Positions 35,418 through 44,085 of a stretch of DNA of 64,000 nucleotides are shown piece by piece. A program made the translations under genes and the position numbers. The DNA is taken from the NCBI GenBank assembly GCA_963781195.1, contig CAWAEZ010000004.1, positions 248,001 through 312,000 of the forward strand, in the 5' to 3' direction. Under the pieces are notes generated by a model, which was given only the letters and a program-made list of their open reading frames with translations, searched no databases and was not told where the DNA came from. Position 1 is the stretch's first letter. Each line of letters begins with the position of its first letter. The stretch is from JAJPKK01 sp963781195 (GTDB lineage Bacteria; Pseudomonadota; Alphaproteobacteria; Rhizobiales; Xanthobacteraceae).

Positions 35418-36344
35418 TCACCTTCTGACCTTGAGGACGAACAGCCCTTGCGGACGGATCATCAGGATGCCGATGACGAGGAGGAGGGTGAGCACCTTCG
35501 CGTTCGACCCCGACATGAAGAACTCCAGCGTCGATTGCGATTGCGAGATGGTGAGCGCCGAGGCGATGGTGCCGAGCAGGCTCTGCGCGCCGCCGAACAC
35601 GACCACGAGGAAGGTGTCGACGATGTAGAGCTGGCCGGCGCTCGGGCTGGTCGAGCCGATCATCGTGAAGGCCGAGCCGGCGATGCCGGCGATGCCGCAG
35701 CCCAGCCCGAAGGTCAGGCGGTCGATCCGCCTGGTGTCGATGCCGACGGCTTCACTCATGGTGCGATTGGACACCACGGCGCGCACCTGCAGCCCCCATT
35801 TCGAGCGGAACATCAGCAGCGCGACGATCCCCGTGATGACCAGCGTCAGCGCCATCACGAACAGGCCGTTGATCTGGACCTCAATGGTGTCGGTGACGGG
35901 GAGCGAGCCCATCATCCAGCTCGGCAGCTCGACGCCGACTTCGCGCGCGCCGAAGATCGAGCGGAAGGCCTGCTGCATGATCAGGCTCAGGCCCCAGGTC
36001 GCGAGCAGGGTGTCGAGGGGGCGCTTGTAGAGATGGCGTATCAGCAGCCATTCCACCGCGAGCCCGAGCGAACCGGACACGATGAAAGCCACCACCATCG
36101 CGATGAAGAAATAGCCGACATAAATCCCGGGCAGGTAGGTCTGCACCAGGTGGGAGCACAGGTACGTCATGTACGCGCCGAGGATCATGAACTCGCCGTG
36201 GGCCATGTTGATGACACCCATCTGGCCGAAGATGATCGCGAGCCCCAGCGCCATCAGGAGGAACACCGAGAACAGGATCAACCCGGCGAAACCCTGCATG
36301 GCGAGGATCGAGCCGAGTTCGCCGAACGAATAGCCACCGAACAT
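35418..36344 (-). CDS. urtB: Urea/short-chain amide ABC transporter permease UrtB
   Basis: The 308-residue LivH-type permease has GLAIIFGQMGVINMAHGEFMILGAYMTYL, ATWGLSLIMQQAFRSIFGAREVGVELPSWM, RTMSEAVGIDTRRIDRLTFGLGCGIAGIAGSAF and VVFGGAQSLLGT. Bacterial UrtB often has a long periplasmic N-terminal part; here it is short, closer to amide-type FmdE/LivH forms. The start has AGGAG. A hairpin in the 108-base gap upstream separates it from urtA. Confidence 0.92.
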   Translation of the reverse strand: MFGGYSFGELGSILAMQGFAGLILFSVFLLMALGLAIIFGQMGVINMAHGEFMILGAYMTYLCSHLVQTYLPGIYVGYFFIAMVVAFIVSGSLGLAVEWLLIRHLYKRPLDTLLATWGLSLIMQQAFRSIFGAREVGVELPSWMMGSLPVTDTIEVQINGLFVMALTLVITGIVALLMFRSKWGLQVRAVVSNRTMSEAVGIDTRRIDRLTFGLGCGIAGIAGSAFTMIGSTSPSAGQLYIVDTFLVVVFGGAQSLLGTIASALTISQSQSTLEFFMSGSNAKVLTLLLVIGILMIRPQGLFVLKVRR

Positions 36345-36390
36345 GTATGGCTCCTGGGTGATGGATCGGATGCGTGAACGAGCGGGGCTT

Positions 36391-36417
36391 CGTCTCTCCC
36401 CGCGGTGGGGAGAGACG
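36391..36417 (-). promoter_or_regulatory. Stem-loop between urtA and urtB
   Basis: A perfect 11-bp stem (CGTCTCTCCCC with GGGGAGAGACG) with a 5-base loop and no T tract lies in the urtA-urtB gap. Such hairpins typically protect the 3' end of the binding-protein message and lower expression of the permease genes downstream. Confidence 0.7.
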
Positions 36418-36452
36418 ACAGGCTGCGGATACGGGGGTGGCCTCTTGGCGGC

Positions 36453-37715
36453 TTACTGGTAGCCCTTCGGGAACGGGTCGGGCTCCATCAGGTCCGCGGT
36501 CTCGTAGATCACGTCGTACTGGCCGTCGGCGCGAGCGCGGCCGACCCGCGTCTTGCTCCACAAATGATGGTTCTCGTGGATCCGCACATAGCCTTCCGGC
36601 GCGCCCTTGAACTCGACACCGGGCGAAGCGGCCGCCACCTTGTCGATGTCGAAGGAGCCGGCCTTCTCGACCGTGAGTTTCCACAGCCAGGGGCCGAGAT
36701 AAGCGGCCTGGGTCACGTCGCCGATCACCGTCTTGTCGCCCCACATCTTGTGGAACGCGGCGACGAACGCCTTGTTGTTGTCGTTCTTGAGGGACTCGAA
36801 ATACTTCATGCAGGCATAGGCGCCGACGATGTTTTCGCCGCCGATGCCGTCGATCTCGTCCTCGGTGACCGAGATGGTCATCAGGGTCTGCTTGGTGAGG
36901 TCGATGCCGGCCGCCTTGAGCTGCTTGTAGAAGGCGACGTTGGAGCCGCCGACGATGATCGCGTAGATCACGTCGGGCTTGGTCAGCTTGATCTTGTTGA
37001 TGACGGAGTTGAACTGGGTGTTGCCGAGCGGGAAGTATTCTTCGCCGATCACCTTGAGCTTGAGCACGTTCTCGATGTGCTTGCGGGCGATCTTGTTGGA
37101 GGTGCGCGGCCAGATATAGTCCGAGCCGAGCAGATAGAAGCTCTTCGCGCCCTTCTCCTTCTGGACCCAGTTGAGGCCGGCCAGGATCTGCTGGGTAGCC
37201 TCCTGTCCGGTGTAGATGACGTTCTTGGATTGCTCCAGGCCTTCATAGAAGGTCGGGTAGTACAGCATGCCGTTGTACTGCTCGAACACCGGCAGCACCG
37301 CCTTGCGCGAGGCCGAGGTCCAGCAGCCCATGACCGACGCGCATTTGTCGTTCACCAGCAGCTTCTTCGCCTTTTCGGCAAAAGTCGGCCAGTCGCTGGC
37401 GCCGTCCTCCTGGATGAACTTGATCTTGCGGCCGAGCACGCCGCCCTGGGAGTTGATCTGGTCGATCGCGAGCTTTTCCGCCTCGACCGAGCCGGTCTCG
37501 GAGATCGCCATCGTGCCGGTGACGGAGTGGAGGATGCCGACCGTGACATCGGTATCGGTCACCGCGAGGCCGGTCGTGTTGACGGCGGCGGTCGGGAACT
37601 GCTGGGCGAGGGCCAGCGGCGGCAACAAGGCGCTGGCCGAGAGCGCGGCCGATCCGATGAGCAGCTTGCGGCGAAACGGAGATTGCAGATCCGCGGGCCG
37701 ATTTTCTGAAGACAT
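36453..37715 (-). CDS. urtA: Urea/short-chain amide ABC transporter substrate-binding protein UrtA
   Basis: The 420-residue periplasmic binding protein has a Tat-type leader (FRRKLLIGSAALSASALLPPLALAQ). The UrtA/FmdD type-I fold follows: VTVGILHSVTGTMAISETGSVEAEKLAIDQIN, WTSASRKAVLPVFEQYNGMLYYPTFYEGLEQSKNVIYTG, FYLLGSDYIWPRTSNKIARKHIE and LGNTQFNSVINKIK. The ATG at 37715 has GAGG at good spacing. It is the first gene of urtABCDE-fmdA. The ligand could be urea or a short amide such as formamide; the adjacent formamidase favours amides but does not prove it. Confidence 0.93.
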   Translation of the reverse strand: MSSENRPADLQSPFRRKLLIGSAALSASALLPPLALAQQFPTAAVNTTGLAVTDTDVTVGILHSVTGTMAISETGSVEAEKLAIDQINSQGGVLGRKIKFIQEDGASDWPTFAEKAKKLLVNDKCASVMGCWTSASRKAVLPVFEQYNGMLYYPTFYEGLEQSKNVIYTGQEATQQILAGLNWVQKEKGAKSFYLLGSDYIWPRTSNKIARKHIENVLKLKVIGEEYFPLGNTQFNSVINKIKLTKPDVIYAIIVGGSNVAFYKQLKAAGIDLTKQTLMTISVTEDEIDGIGGENIVGAYACMKYFESLKNDNNKAFVAAFHKMWGDKTVIGDVTQAAYLGPWLWKLTVEKAGSFDIDKVAAASPGVEFKGAPEGYVRIHENHHLWSKTRVGRARADGQYDVIYETADLMEPDPFPKGYQ

Positions 37716-38160
37716 GCGACGCCTCAATTCAGCTTGTTGATCGGAGGGGAGGGGGGATGGGTTTCCAAAGAGCGGGCTGTTCGCGCTCCTCCAGCCGGAT
37801 CATCAGGCGTCGATGGTGCAATGCAGCATACGTCAATTGACGTATGTCCCTACGCGTTTTTCCCAGCGAAGATGATCGCAGACCTTCCACCCACCGAGGT
37901 GTTTCATGCGCGAGATCTGCCTTGGCAAGGTTAGGTGCCTTGTTTTGCAGCGCACATTGCTGGTTTTCCCGGCATAAATTGCAGATCGTTTGTGTGGAAT
38001 ACATTGCTAAGATGATGCAGCGCGGGCGGCGTAACGAGCGACGGAGGAGTCTGTCGCAACGCAATATCGGCTCTGGCCTCACCGTCTGGTACGGCGGCGG
38101 CAGACCCGGCCAATCGAGGGAGGAGCCGTCCGAGGGCGCCCAGACCACAGGAGCGTCAGC
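37716..38160. promoter_or_regulatory. Divergent control region of urt-fmd and the transporter-kinase system
   Basis: These 445 bases separate two divergent operons and contain no credible gene. The region is distinctly AT-richer than its surroundings, holds a perfect 20-bp palindrome at 37827-37846, and contains an imperfect inverted repeat CTTGGCAAGG…CCTTG near 37921-37941. Both promoters should lie here. Confidence 0.65.
37827..37846. promoter_or_regulatory. Perfect 20-bp palindrome, candidate operator
   Basis: CATACGTCAATTGACGTATG is fully self-complementary. It lies 112 bases upstream of the urtA start codon and 315 bases upstream of the kinase gene. Its size and symmetry suit a dimeric HTH regulator, and the LuxR-type regulator encoded at 41651 is the obvious candidate, by inference only. 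Confidence 0.6.
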
Positions 38161-41100
38161 ATGACGGCGCACCAGCGCATCGTTCGCGTTCGGCGCAATT
38201 ACAACCGGTGGGTCGCCAACCAGACCCTCGAAGATTACGCCCTGCGCTTCACCGCGAAGAGCGCACGGAAGTGGTCGAGCCTGCGCGTTGCCAACACCGC
38301 CATCGGCGCGATCTCGTTCCTCGCGCTGGAAGCGATCGGCGGTGCGATCACCGTGAATTACGGGTTTGCCAACGCCTCGAGCGCCATCCTCGCGGTGGGC
38401 GCGCTGATTTTCCTGACCGGGCTGCCGATCGCCTATTACGCCGCGACCTACGGGGTGGACATCGATCTCCTCACCCGCGGCGCCGGGTTCGGCTACATCG
38501 GCTCGACCGTCACCTCGCTGATCTACGCCTCCTTCACCTTCCTGTTCTTTGCGATCGAAGCCGCCATCCTGTCGCTGGCGCTCGAACTCTGGTTCCACCT
38601 GCCGCTGTGGCTCGGCTACATCGTCAGTTCGGTGGTGGTGATCCCGCTCGTCACCCACGGCATCACCTTCATCAGCCGGCTTCAGCTCTGGACCCAGCCG
38701 ATCTGGCTCGCCCTGCACGTCCTGCCGTTCGTCTTCATCGCCTTCGCGGACGCCGGCGCGTTCGAAGGATGGACGCATTACGGCGGCCGCGCCGGGCTGG
38801 AGGGTCAGTCCTTCAACCTCCTCCTGTTCGGCGCCGCTTCCACCGTGGTGTTTTCGCTGATCGCCCAGATCGGCGAGCAGGTCGACTTCCTCCGGTTCCT
38901 GCCGCCCCGCGACGCCGGACGGCCGTCGGCATGGTGGGGGGCCTTCCTCCTGGCCGGCCCCGGATGGATCCTGCCGGGGTTGATGAAGCTCCTGGCAGGG
39001 TCGTTCCTGGCCTATCTCGCCATCCGCCACTTCGTCCCGATCGAAAAGGCGGCCGAGCCGACGCAGATGTATCTCGTCGCCTTCCAGTCGGTGTTTTCCT
39101 CGCCCGCTCTGGCGCTCGCCTTCACCTGCACCTTCGTCATCATCTCGCAGGTCAAGATCAATGTGACCAACGCCTATGCCGGCTCGATCGCGTGGTCGAA
39201 TTTCTTTTCCCGGCTCACCCACAGCCATCCCGGCCGAGTGGTGTGGCTGGTGTTCAACGTCGCCATCGCGCTGCTGCTGATGGAGCTCGGAATCTTCCGG
39301 GTTCTCGAGCACATTCTCGGCCTCTACTCGATCGTCGCGGTGGCCTGGGTCGGCGCCCTCGTCGCCGACCTGGTCGTCAACAAGCCGCTGGGACTGAGTC
39401 CTCCGTTCATCGAATTCAAGCGCGCCCACCTCTACGACATCAATCCGGTCGGGGTCGGCGCGATGATCCTCGCGACCGCGGCCGGGATCCTGGCCTATTT
39501 CGGGTTGCTCGGGGCGACCCTGCAGGCGCTCGCGAGCTTCCTCGCCCTCGCCACCGCCTTCGTCGCCGCGCCCGCCATCGCCTACGCCACCGGCGGCAAA
39601 TTCTACCTCGCGCGCAAGCCGTGGACGTTTGCCGATGCGTCGACGGTGCGGTGCTGCATCTGCGAGCTCTCGTTCGAGCCCGAGGACATGGCGCAGTGTC
39701 CGGCCTATTCAGGACCGATCTGCTCCCTGTGCTGCTCGCTCGAAACGCGCTGCCACGACTGCTGCAAGCCGGAAGCGCGGCTCACCAACCAGCTCGGCGG
39801 CTGGCTCGAGCGCACGCTGCCGGCGCGGGTGATCGCGGCCATGAACACCGACATCAGCCAGTATGTCGGGGTCCTGCTGCTGTTCGCCGCGATCATCGGG
39901 GCGGTCCTCACCTTCGTCTACTTCCAGGTCTCGTTCGAATCGAACGTGCAGCAGGATATCCTGCGCTCGACGCTGTGGACCGTTTTCTTCATCCTTTCGA
40001 TCATCGCCGCGATCGCCGCCTGGGTGTTCGTGCTGGTGCACGAGAGCCGGCGCGTCGCCGAGGAAGAATCCCAGCGTCAGACCGAACTGCTGATGCAGGA
40101 GATCGAGGCCCACAAGCGCACCGATGCGAAGCTGCAGCAGGCCAAGGAATCCGCCGAGGCCGCCAGCAAGGCGAAGAGCCGCTACGTGGTCGGGTTGAGC
40201 CACGAGTTGCGCACCCCGCTCAATGCGGTGGTCGGCTATGCCCAGATCCTCGAGCGCGACCCCGACATTCCGCGGCGGCGACTCGATGCCATCCGCGTGG
40301 TCCGCCGCAACGCCGAATACCTGTCGGGCCTCATCGACGGCCTGCTCGACATTTCCAAGATCGAAGCCGGGCGTTTCCATCTCAACCGCAACGAGGTGAG
40401 GCTGCGCGAGTTCCTCGACCAGCTCGTCGACATGTTCCGCCTGCAGGCGAGCGCCAAGGGCCTCGAATTCGTTTTCATCGCGCCCGACCGGCTGCCCGCC
40501 GCGGTCTATACCGACGAGAACCGCTTGCGGCAGATTCTGATCAATTTGCTCTCGAACGCCATCAAGTTCACCGATTCCGGCCGCGTGATCATGCGGCTGT
40601 TCTATCGCAACGAGGTGGCCCGCATCGAGGTGGAGGACACCGGCGTCGGCATTCGCGGCGCCGACCTCGAGCGCATTTTCCAGCCGTTCGAGCGGGCTCA
40701 CCATGGCCATCCCAATGCCGGGGGAACGGGGTTGGGCCTCACCATCACCAAGATGCTGGCCGAGACCATGGGCGGTGAAATCACCGTGCGGAGCGAACCC
40801 GGCAAGGGCAGCGTGTTCCAGGTCAAGCTGCTCCTCTCCGAGGTGCCGCGTCCGCGCACCGCGCCGCCGCTCGAGCATCGCGTGCGAGGCTACGAGGGAC
40901 CACGCCAGACCGTCCTCGTCGTCGATGACGACCAGGTCCATCGCGACGTCGTGCTCGAGCTGCTGGAGCCGATGGGGTTCAACGTCTTCACGGCCGCGAA
41001 CGGTGCGGAATGCCTTGCGCTGGTGGATGAGTGCAGGCCGAACCTCGTGCTCCTGGACGTTTCGATGCCCGACATGGACGGCTGGACCGTCGCGCGGGTG

Positions 41101-41661
41101 CTGCGCCAATCCAAGCGCGAACGGCCGGCCATCATCATGCTGTCGGCGATCACCTTGGAAAAGGATCGCCAGTTCGATCCCGACCGCGTCTACGACGACT
41201 ACATGATCAAGCCGCTCGACCTGCGCCAGATGCTGGAGAAGTTCCATACTCTGCTCGACATCAGGTGGACGACCGGCAGCGACAGCGCGGCGATGCCGCC
41301 GCGCGTCGCAGCGCGCGCCTCATCCGGCGCCCAGTCCGACACGGCGCCGTCCGGGCCCGACACGCCGTCATCCGACACGCTGCCATCCGACACGCTGCCG
41401 TCGAACACGGTGCGATCCGACACGGTGCGATCCGACACGGGGCGATCCGACACGGGGCCATCGCTCGGCGAGATCGAAGCGCTCATCCATCTCGGCCAGA
41501 TCGGCCATATCCGCGGGATCACTGCGAAGCTGGAGGAGATCGAGACGAATTCGCCGGAGCATGCGGCGTTCGTCAGCGATCTCCGCATCATCGTCGAATC
41601 GTTCAACCTGAGCCGTTTCGTGTCAGCACTGGAGGCGCGGCGAAATCATCATGCGCGCTAG
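38161..41661 (+). CDS. NCS1 transporter-like / Cys-rich module / hybrid histidine kinase fusion sensor
   Basis: The 1166-residue membrane sensor, in order: an NCS1 (purine-cytosine-allantoin-type) transporter-like region (about 30-485, twelve helices); a Cys-rich module with C498, C499, C501, C513, C521, C524, C525, C531, C534 and C535, likely metal-binding; two helices (about 565-640); a coiled coil; HisKA with H681 in LSHELRTPLN; HATPase (NLLSNAIKFTDSG, VEDTGVGI, GGTGLGLTITK); a receiver with D966 in LLDVSMPDMDG; a low-complexity Ser-Asp-Thr repeat linker (about 1060-1100); and a short helical end. AGGAG precedes the ATG. It is divergent from urtA and overlaps its response regulator by 11 bases. 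It probably senses a transported N-compound and controls the amide/urea genes. Confidence 0.9.
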   Translation: MTAHQRIVRVRRNYNRWVANQTLEDYALRFTAKSARKWSSLRVANTAIGAISFLALEAIGGAITVNYGFANASSAILAVGALIFLTGLPIAYYAATYGVDIDLLTRGAGFGYIGSTVTSLIYASFTFLFFAIEAAILSLALELWFHLPLWLGYIVSSVVVIPLVTHGITFISRLQLWTQPIWLALHVLPFVFIAFADAGAFEGWTHYGGRAGLEGQSFNLLLFGAASTVVFSLIAQIGEQVDFLRFLPPRDAGRPSAWWGAFLLAGPGWILPGLMKLLAGSFLAYLAIRHFVPIEKAAEPTQMYLVAFQSVFSSPALALAFTCTFVIISQVKINVTNAYAGSIAWSNFFSRLTHSHPGRVVWLVFNVAIALLLMELGIFRVLEHILGLYSIVAVAWVGALVADLVVNKPLGLSPPFIEFKRAHLYDINPVGVGAMILATAAGILAYFGLLGATLQALASFLALATAFVAAPAIAYATGGKFYLARKPWTFADASTVRCCICELSFEPEDMAQCPAYSGPICSLCCSLETRCHDCCKPEARLTNQLGGWLERTLPARVIAAMNTDISQYVGVLLLFAAIIGAVLTFVYFQVSFESNVQQDILRSTLWTVFFILSIIAAIAAWVFVLVHESRRVAEEESQRQTELLMQEIEAHKRTDAKLQQAKESAEAASKAKSRYVVGLSHELRTPLNAVVGYAQILERDPDIPRRRLDAIRVVRRNAEYLSGLIDGLLDISKIEAGRFHLNRNEVRLREFLDQLVDMFRLQASAKGLEFVFIAPDRLPAAVYTDENRLRQILINLLSNAIKFTDSGRVIMRLFYRNEVARIEVEDTGVGIRGADLERIFQPFERAHHGHPNAGGTGLGLTITKMLAETMGGEITVRSEPGKGSVFQVKLLLSEVPRPRTAPPLEHRVRGYEGPRQTVLVVDDDQVHRDVVLELLEPMGFNVFTAANGAECLALVDECRPNLVLLDVSMPDMDGWTVARVLRQSKRERPAIIMLSAITLEKDRQFDPDRVYDDYMIKPLDLRQMLEKFHTLLDIRWTTGSDSAAMPPRVAARASSGAQSDTAPSGPDTPSSDTLPSDTLPSNTVRSDTVRSDTGRSDTGPSLGEIEALIHLGQIGHIRGITAKLEEIETNSPEHAAFVSDLRIIVESFNLSRFVSALEARRNHHAR
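41361..41462 (+). repeat. In-frame 15-bp tandem repeat in the sensor kinase gene
   Basis: About six and a half imperfect copies of a 15-base unit (ATCCGACACGCTGCC and variants) encode Ser-Asp-Thr-Leu/Val/Gly-Pro/Arg repeats between the receiver and the C-terminal helices. Such units can change copy number by slippage without breaking the frame. Confidence 0.85.
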
Positions 41662-42580
41662 GAATACCGGCGAGATCGTTTTGGTCGTGGATGATTCTCC
41701 GGACACGCTGCGCATGCTCACCGATGCGCTCGAGGATTCCGGGATGACGGTGCTGGTCGCGCTCGAGGGGGCTCAGGCGCTGTCGATCGTTGCCAAGATC
41801 ACGCCCGATGTCATCCTGATGGACGCGGTGATGCCGAGCATGGACGGCTTCGAGGCCTGTCGTTCGCTCAAACGCAACAAGATGCTCGCCCACGTCCCCG
41901 TCATCTTCATGACCGGGCTCAGCGACACCCAGGACATCGTCAAGGGTCTGGAAGCCGGCGGCGTGGACTACGTCACCAAGCCGATCGTTCCCGACGAGCT
42001 GTTGGCCCGGATCCGGGTGCACCTCGCCAATGCCCGGCTGGCCCACAGTGCGCGCGCCGCGCTCGATGCGTCCGGGCGCTACCTGTTGGCCACCGATGTG
42101 TCGGGTGGCGTGCTGTGGTGTACGCCGCAGACGGCGCGGCTGCTCGGCCTCGCCTTCAAGGATTTCCATGGCGAGGGATACCTGCTGCCGGCGAACGTCC
42201 AGGACTGGCTGCAGAACCGGTCGCGCAGCGACGCCAGATCCACCACCGACCTGGTGGCCTTGGAATCCGAGACGAGCGCCATCAAATTGCAGCTCTCCTA
42301 TGTGGGTCAGGTCGCCCCGAACGAAATCCTTCTTCGCCTCCTCGAAGGCGAGTTCGAGAACGACAATCTCGTGCTCAAACGCAAGCTGTCGCTGACGGAG
42401 CGGGAATCAGAAGTGCTGATGTGGATCGCCCGGGGAAAATCGAACCGCGATATCGCGGAGATCCTCGATCTCAGCCCGCGCACGGTGAACAAGCATCTCG
42501 AGCAGATCTACGCCAAGCTTGGCGTCGAGAACCGCGCCTCGGCCGCCGCTCTCGCGGTCCGCATGTTGGGCGTTCGCTGA
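41651..42580 (+). CDS. LuxR-family response regulator, partner of the transporter-kinase
   Basis: The 309-residue protein has an N-terminal receiver (VLVVDDSPDTLRMLTDALEDSG, phospho-Asp in VILMDAVMPSMDG, TGLSDTQDIVKGLEAGGVDYVTKP), a middle region of about 100 residues resembling a degenerate PAS-like segment (LLATDVSGGVLWCTPQTARLLG), and a C-terminal LuxR HTH (LSLTERESEVLMWIARGKSNRDIAEILDLSPRTVNKHLEQIYAKLGVENRASA). Its start overlaps the kinase stop by 11 bases. It is the likely DNA-binding output of the system and may act at the divergent region upstream of urtA. Confidence 0.92.
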   Translation: MRARNTGEIVLVVDDSPDTLRMLTDALEDSGMTVLVALEGAQALSIVAKITPDVILMDAVMPSMDGFEACRSLKRNKMLAHVPVIFMTGLSDTQDIVKGLEAGGVDYVTKPIVPDELLARIRVHLANARLAHSARAALDASGRYLLATDVSGGVLWCTPQTARLLGLAFKDFHGEGYLLPANVQDWLQNRSRSDARSTTDLVALESETSAIKLQLSYVGQVAPNEILLRLLEGEFENDNLVLKRKLSLTERESEVLMWIARGKSNRDIAEILDLSPRTVNKHLEQIYAKLGVENRASAAALAVRMLGVR

Positions 42581-42649
42581 AGGGAAACGCGCGATGACGC
42601 GCAAGCGGACCTGCCGGCGCGAAAGACGGGAGGGGCTACCGGTTGGGAC

Positions 42650-43462
42650 CTACAGGGCCAGGTCGTCACCGAGATCGGCGCGGCGCTGCAGCTTGCCCTT
42701 GAGCTTGCCTTTTGCGACGGGGGACCCGACGGCGGCGCGCCGCACTTTCTCCGGCGGAGAATGAAAACGCTTCTGTGCGATCTGGCGGGACGGATGCCGC
42801 TCCTGCGGCTCGATCTTCTTGCGCGCGTTCGAAGCCTGGAAGCGGGGAACGCGCGGCAGATGCGGCGACCGGGCCGCGGTCGGAACGGCGGCGGGCGCAT
42901 CCTCGATTTCGGGGGCCTCCTCGATCGCGGCCGTCTCTGCCGGCGCAAGCGTCTCGGTCGGCGGTGCGGCCGACGGCTCCGGCACGGCCGGCTCTCCCTC
43001 TTTCCGCACCACGATCAAGGTGACGGGCACCGGTCCGTAATAGGCGGCCAAGGCATCGTTCGCGGCATACCGGTCCGCTTCCCTGGCGCGCGGCCCGTCG
43101 TTTGCCGCGCCGCGCTCGCGGGGTGCCGCAGGCGGCACGGTCGCGTCCTTGCCCGAGCCCAACCGATCGGCAGTCGGGTTGTCGAACTGCGGCGGGCGGT
43201 CGGCGCTTTTGCCCCGCGGGCTCGCGCCGGACGTCCACCGGTGTTCCGAGCTGGCGGCTGGATAGGTCTTGGAGATCGTCGTCACTGCGGGCTCGGTTTG
43301 TTCAACCGCGGCCTCGAATGCGATGGGCTCGGGTGGGACCGATCTGAAAAAGGTGAGGCCGGTCGCCATCACCAAGGGCGGTATCATGAGAACGCCGGCG
43401 CTCACCCCGAGTTGGGTTGAGATGCCGCCGCGATGACCCCCCGTCCGGCTCCTGCCAAACAT
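42650..43462 (-). CDS. Hypothetical membrane-anchored Pro/Ala/Lys-rich protein
   Basis: The protein of about 270 residues has a basic N terminus, one membrane helix (VSAGVLMIPPLVMATGLTFF) and a long low-complexity periplasmic tail rich in Pro, Ala, Glu and Arg, including TPAAVPTAARSP-like and basic RKKIEPQERH segments. I do not recognise the family. The ATG at 43462 is chosen over an upstream in-frame start at 43495, with a weak ribosome-binding site. The layout resembles anchoring or TonB-like linker proteins, but no C-terminal TonB domain is present. Confidence 0.55.
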   Translation of the reverse strand: MFGRSRTGGHRGGISTQLGVSAGVLMIPPLVMATGLTFFRSVPPEPIAFEAAVEQTEPAVTTISKTYPAASSEHRWTSGASPRGKSADRPPQFDNPTADRLGSGKDATVPPAAPRERGAANDGPRAREADRYAANDALAAYYGPVPVTLIVVRKEGEPAVPEPSAAPPTETLAPAETAAIEEAPEIEDAPAAVPTAARSPHLPRVPRFQASNARKKIEPQERHPSRQIAQKRFHSPPEKVRRAAVGSPVAKGKLKGKLQRRADLGDDLAL

Positions 43463-43755
43463 GTGAACCCGCCCCACTCCACTCCGGTCCGCCACAAATC
43501 GATCCCATTCATTTATGGCGATATTTCATCAACGATGGGTAAACATTCCTTAATTCGGTGATTCGAGAGCCAACACCGGATCATTTTCCAAGACTGTGTC
43601 CCCCAAGTCGGAACGGCAGGCAGCGGGCAGTCGAGAGGCGCTTCTGGGAATCTTCATAAAAAAGGCTGTCAATAAGGAGCGGCGACGGGAGCTTCTGCCA
43701 CGATATTAGACGTCGCCTATTTTTTGATCTCCCGTAACACATGACGTCGCGAGCC

Positions 43756-43764
43756 TGCTACAAT
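43756..43764 (+). promoter_or_regulatory. Extended -10 promoter of the small secreted repeat protein
   Basis: TGCTACAAT is an extended -10 element (TGn plus TACAAT) 25 bases upstream of the start codon. There is no good -35 at 17-bp spacing, as expected for an extended -10. A GGAGGAG ribosome-binding site follows. Confidence 0.5.
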
Positions 43765-43789
43765 CCATCATCAACGGAGGAGAAAGCCA

Positions 43790-44026
43790 ATGAAGACACT
43801 TACCCTCAATGCCGCTGCACTTGCCTTGCTCGGCGCATTCGCCCTGGCCGGAACCGTCGCAACGACGGTCCCCGCCTCGGCGCGGTGCATGGTGGACGAA
43901 GGAAACGGTCGCTACACGCCGTGCGAAGCCCTCTACAAGAGCAAGAAGTGCATGGTCGACGAAGGAAACGGCCGCTATACGCCCTGCGAGGCGTTGCTGA
44001 AGCAGAAAAAGCCGAAGAAAGGCTGA
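43790..44026 (+). CDS. Small secreted two-repeat cysteine protein
   Basis: The 78-residue protein has a Sec signal peptide (MKTLTLNAAALALLGAFALAGTVATTVPASA) and a mature part made of two near-identical units: CMVDEGNGRYTPCEAL, a short lysine spacer (YKSKK), the same 16 residues again, and a lysine-rich tail (LKQKKPKKG). Each unit holds two cysteines and should form a small disulfide loop in the periplasm. The function is unknown. The start has a strong GGAGGAG site, and an intrinsic terminator follows, so it is a single-gene transcript. Confidence 0.88.
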   Translation: MKTLTLNAAALALLGAFALAGTVATTVPASARCMVDEGNGRYTPCEALYKSKKCMVDEGNGRYTPCEALLKQKKPKKG

Positions 44027-44052
44027 TCTGATTACGCCGGCCAGTCGTATCA

Positions 44053-44085
44053 GGCTCCAGCCCGCCAGGGCTGGGGCCTCTTTTG
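44053..44085 (+). terminator. Intrinsic terminator after the small secreted protein
   Basis: An 11-bp stem (44053-44063 with 44068-44078, one G-U type pair) with a 4-base loop is followed by TCTTTT. Confidence 0.85.

Noticed and set aside
37734..37934. Small open frame in the urtA-kinase gap
   Set aside because: There is no ribosome-binding site or protein-like composition, and it overlaps the 20-bp palindrome.
37921..37941. Possible sigma-54 promoter ahead of urtA (GGCAC…TTGC-like)
   Set aside because: On either strand 11 rather than 10 bases separate the GG and GC dinucleotides, so the spacing is wrong. It is better described as a weak inverted repeat.
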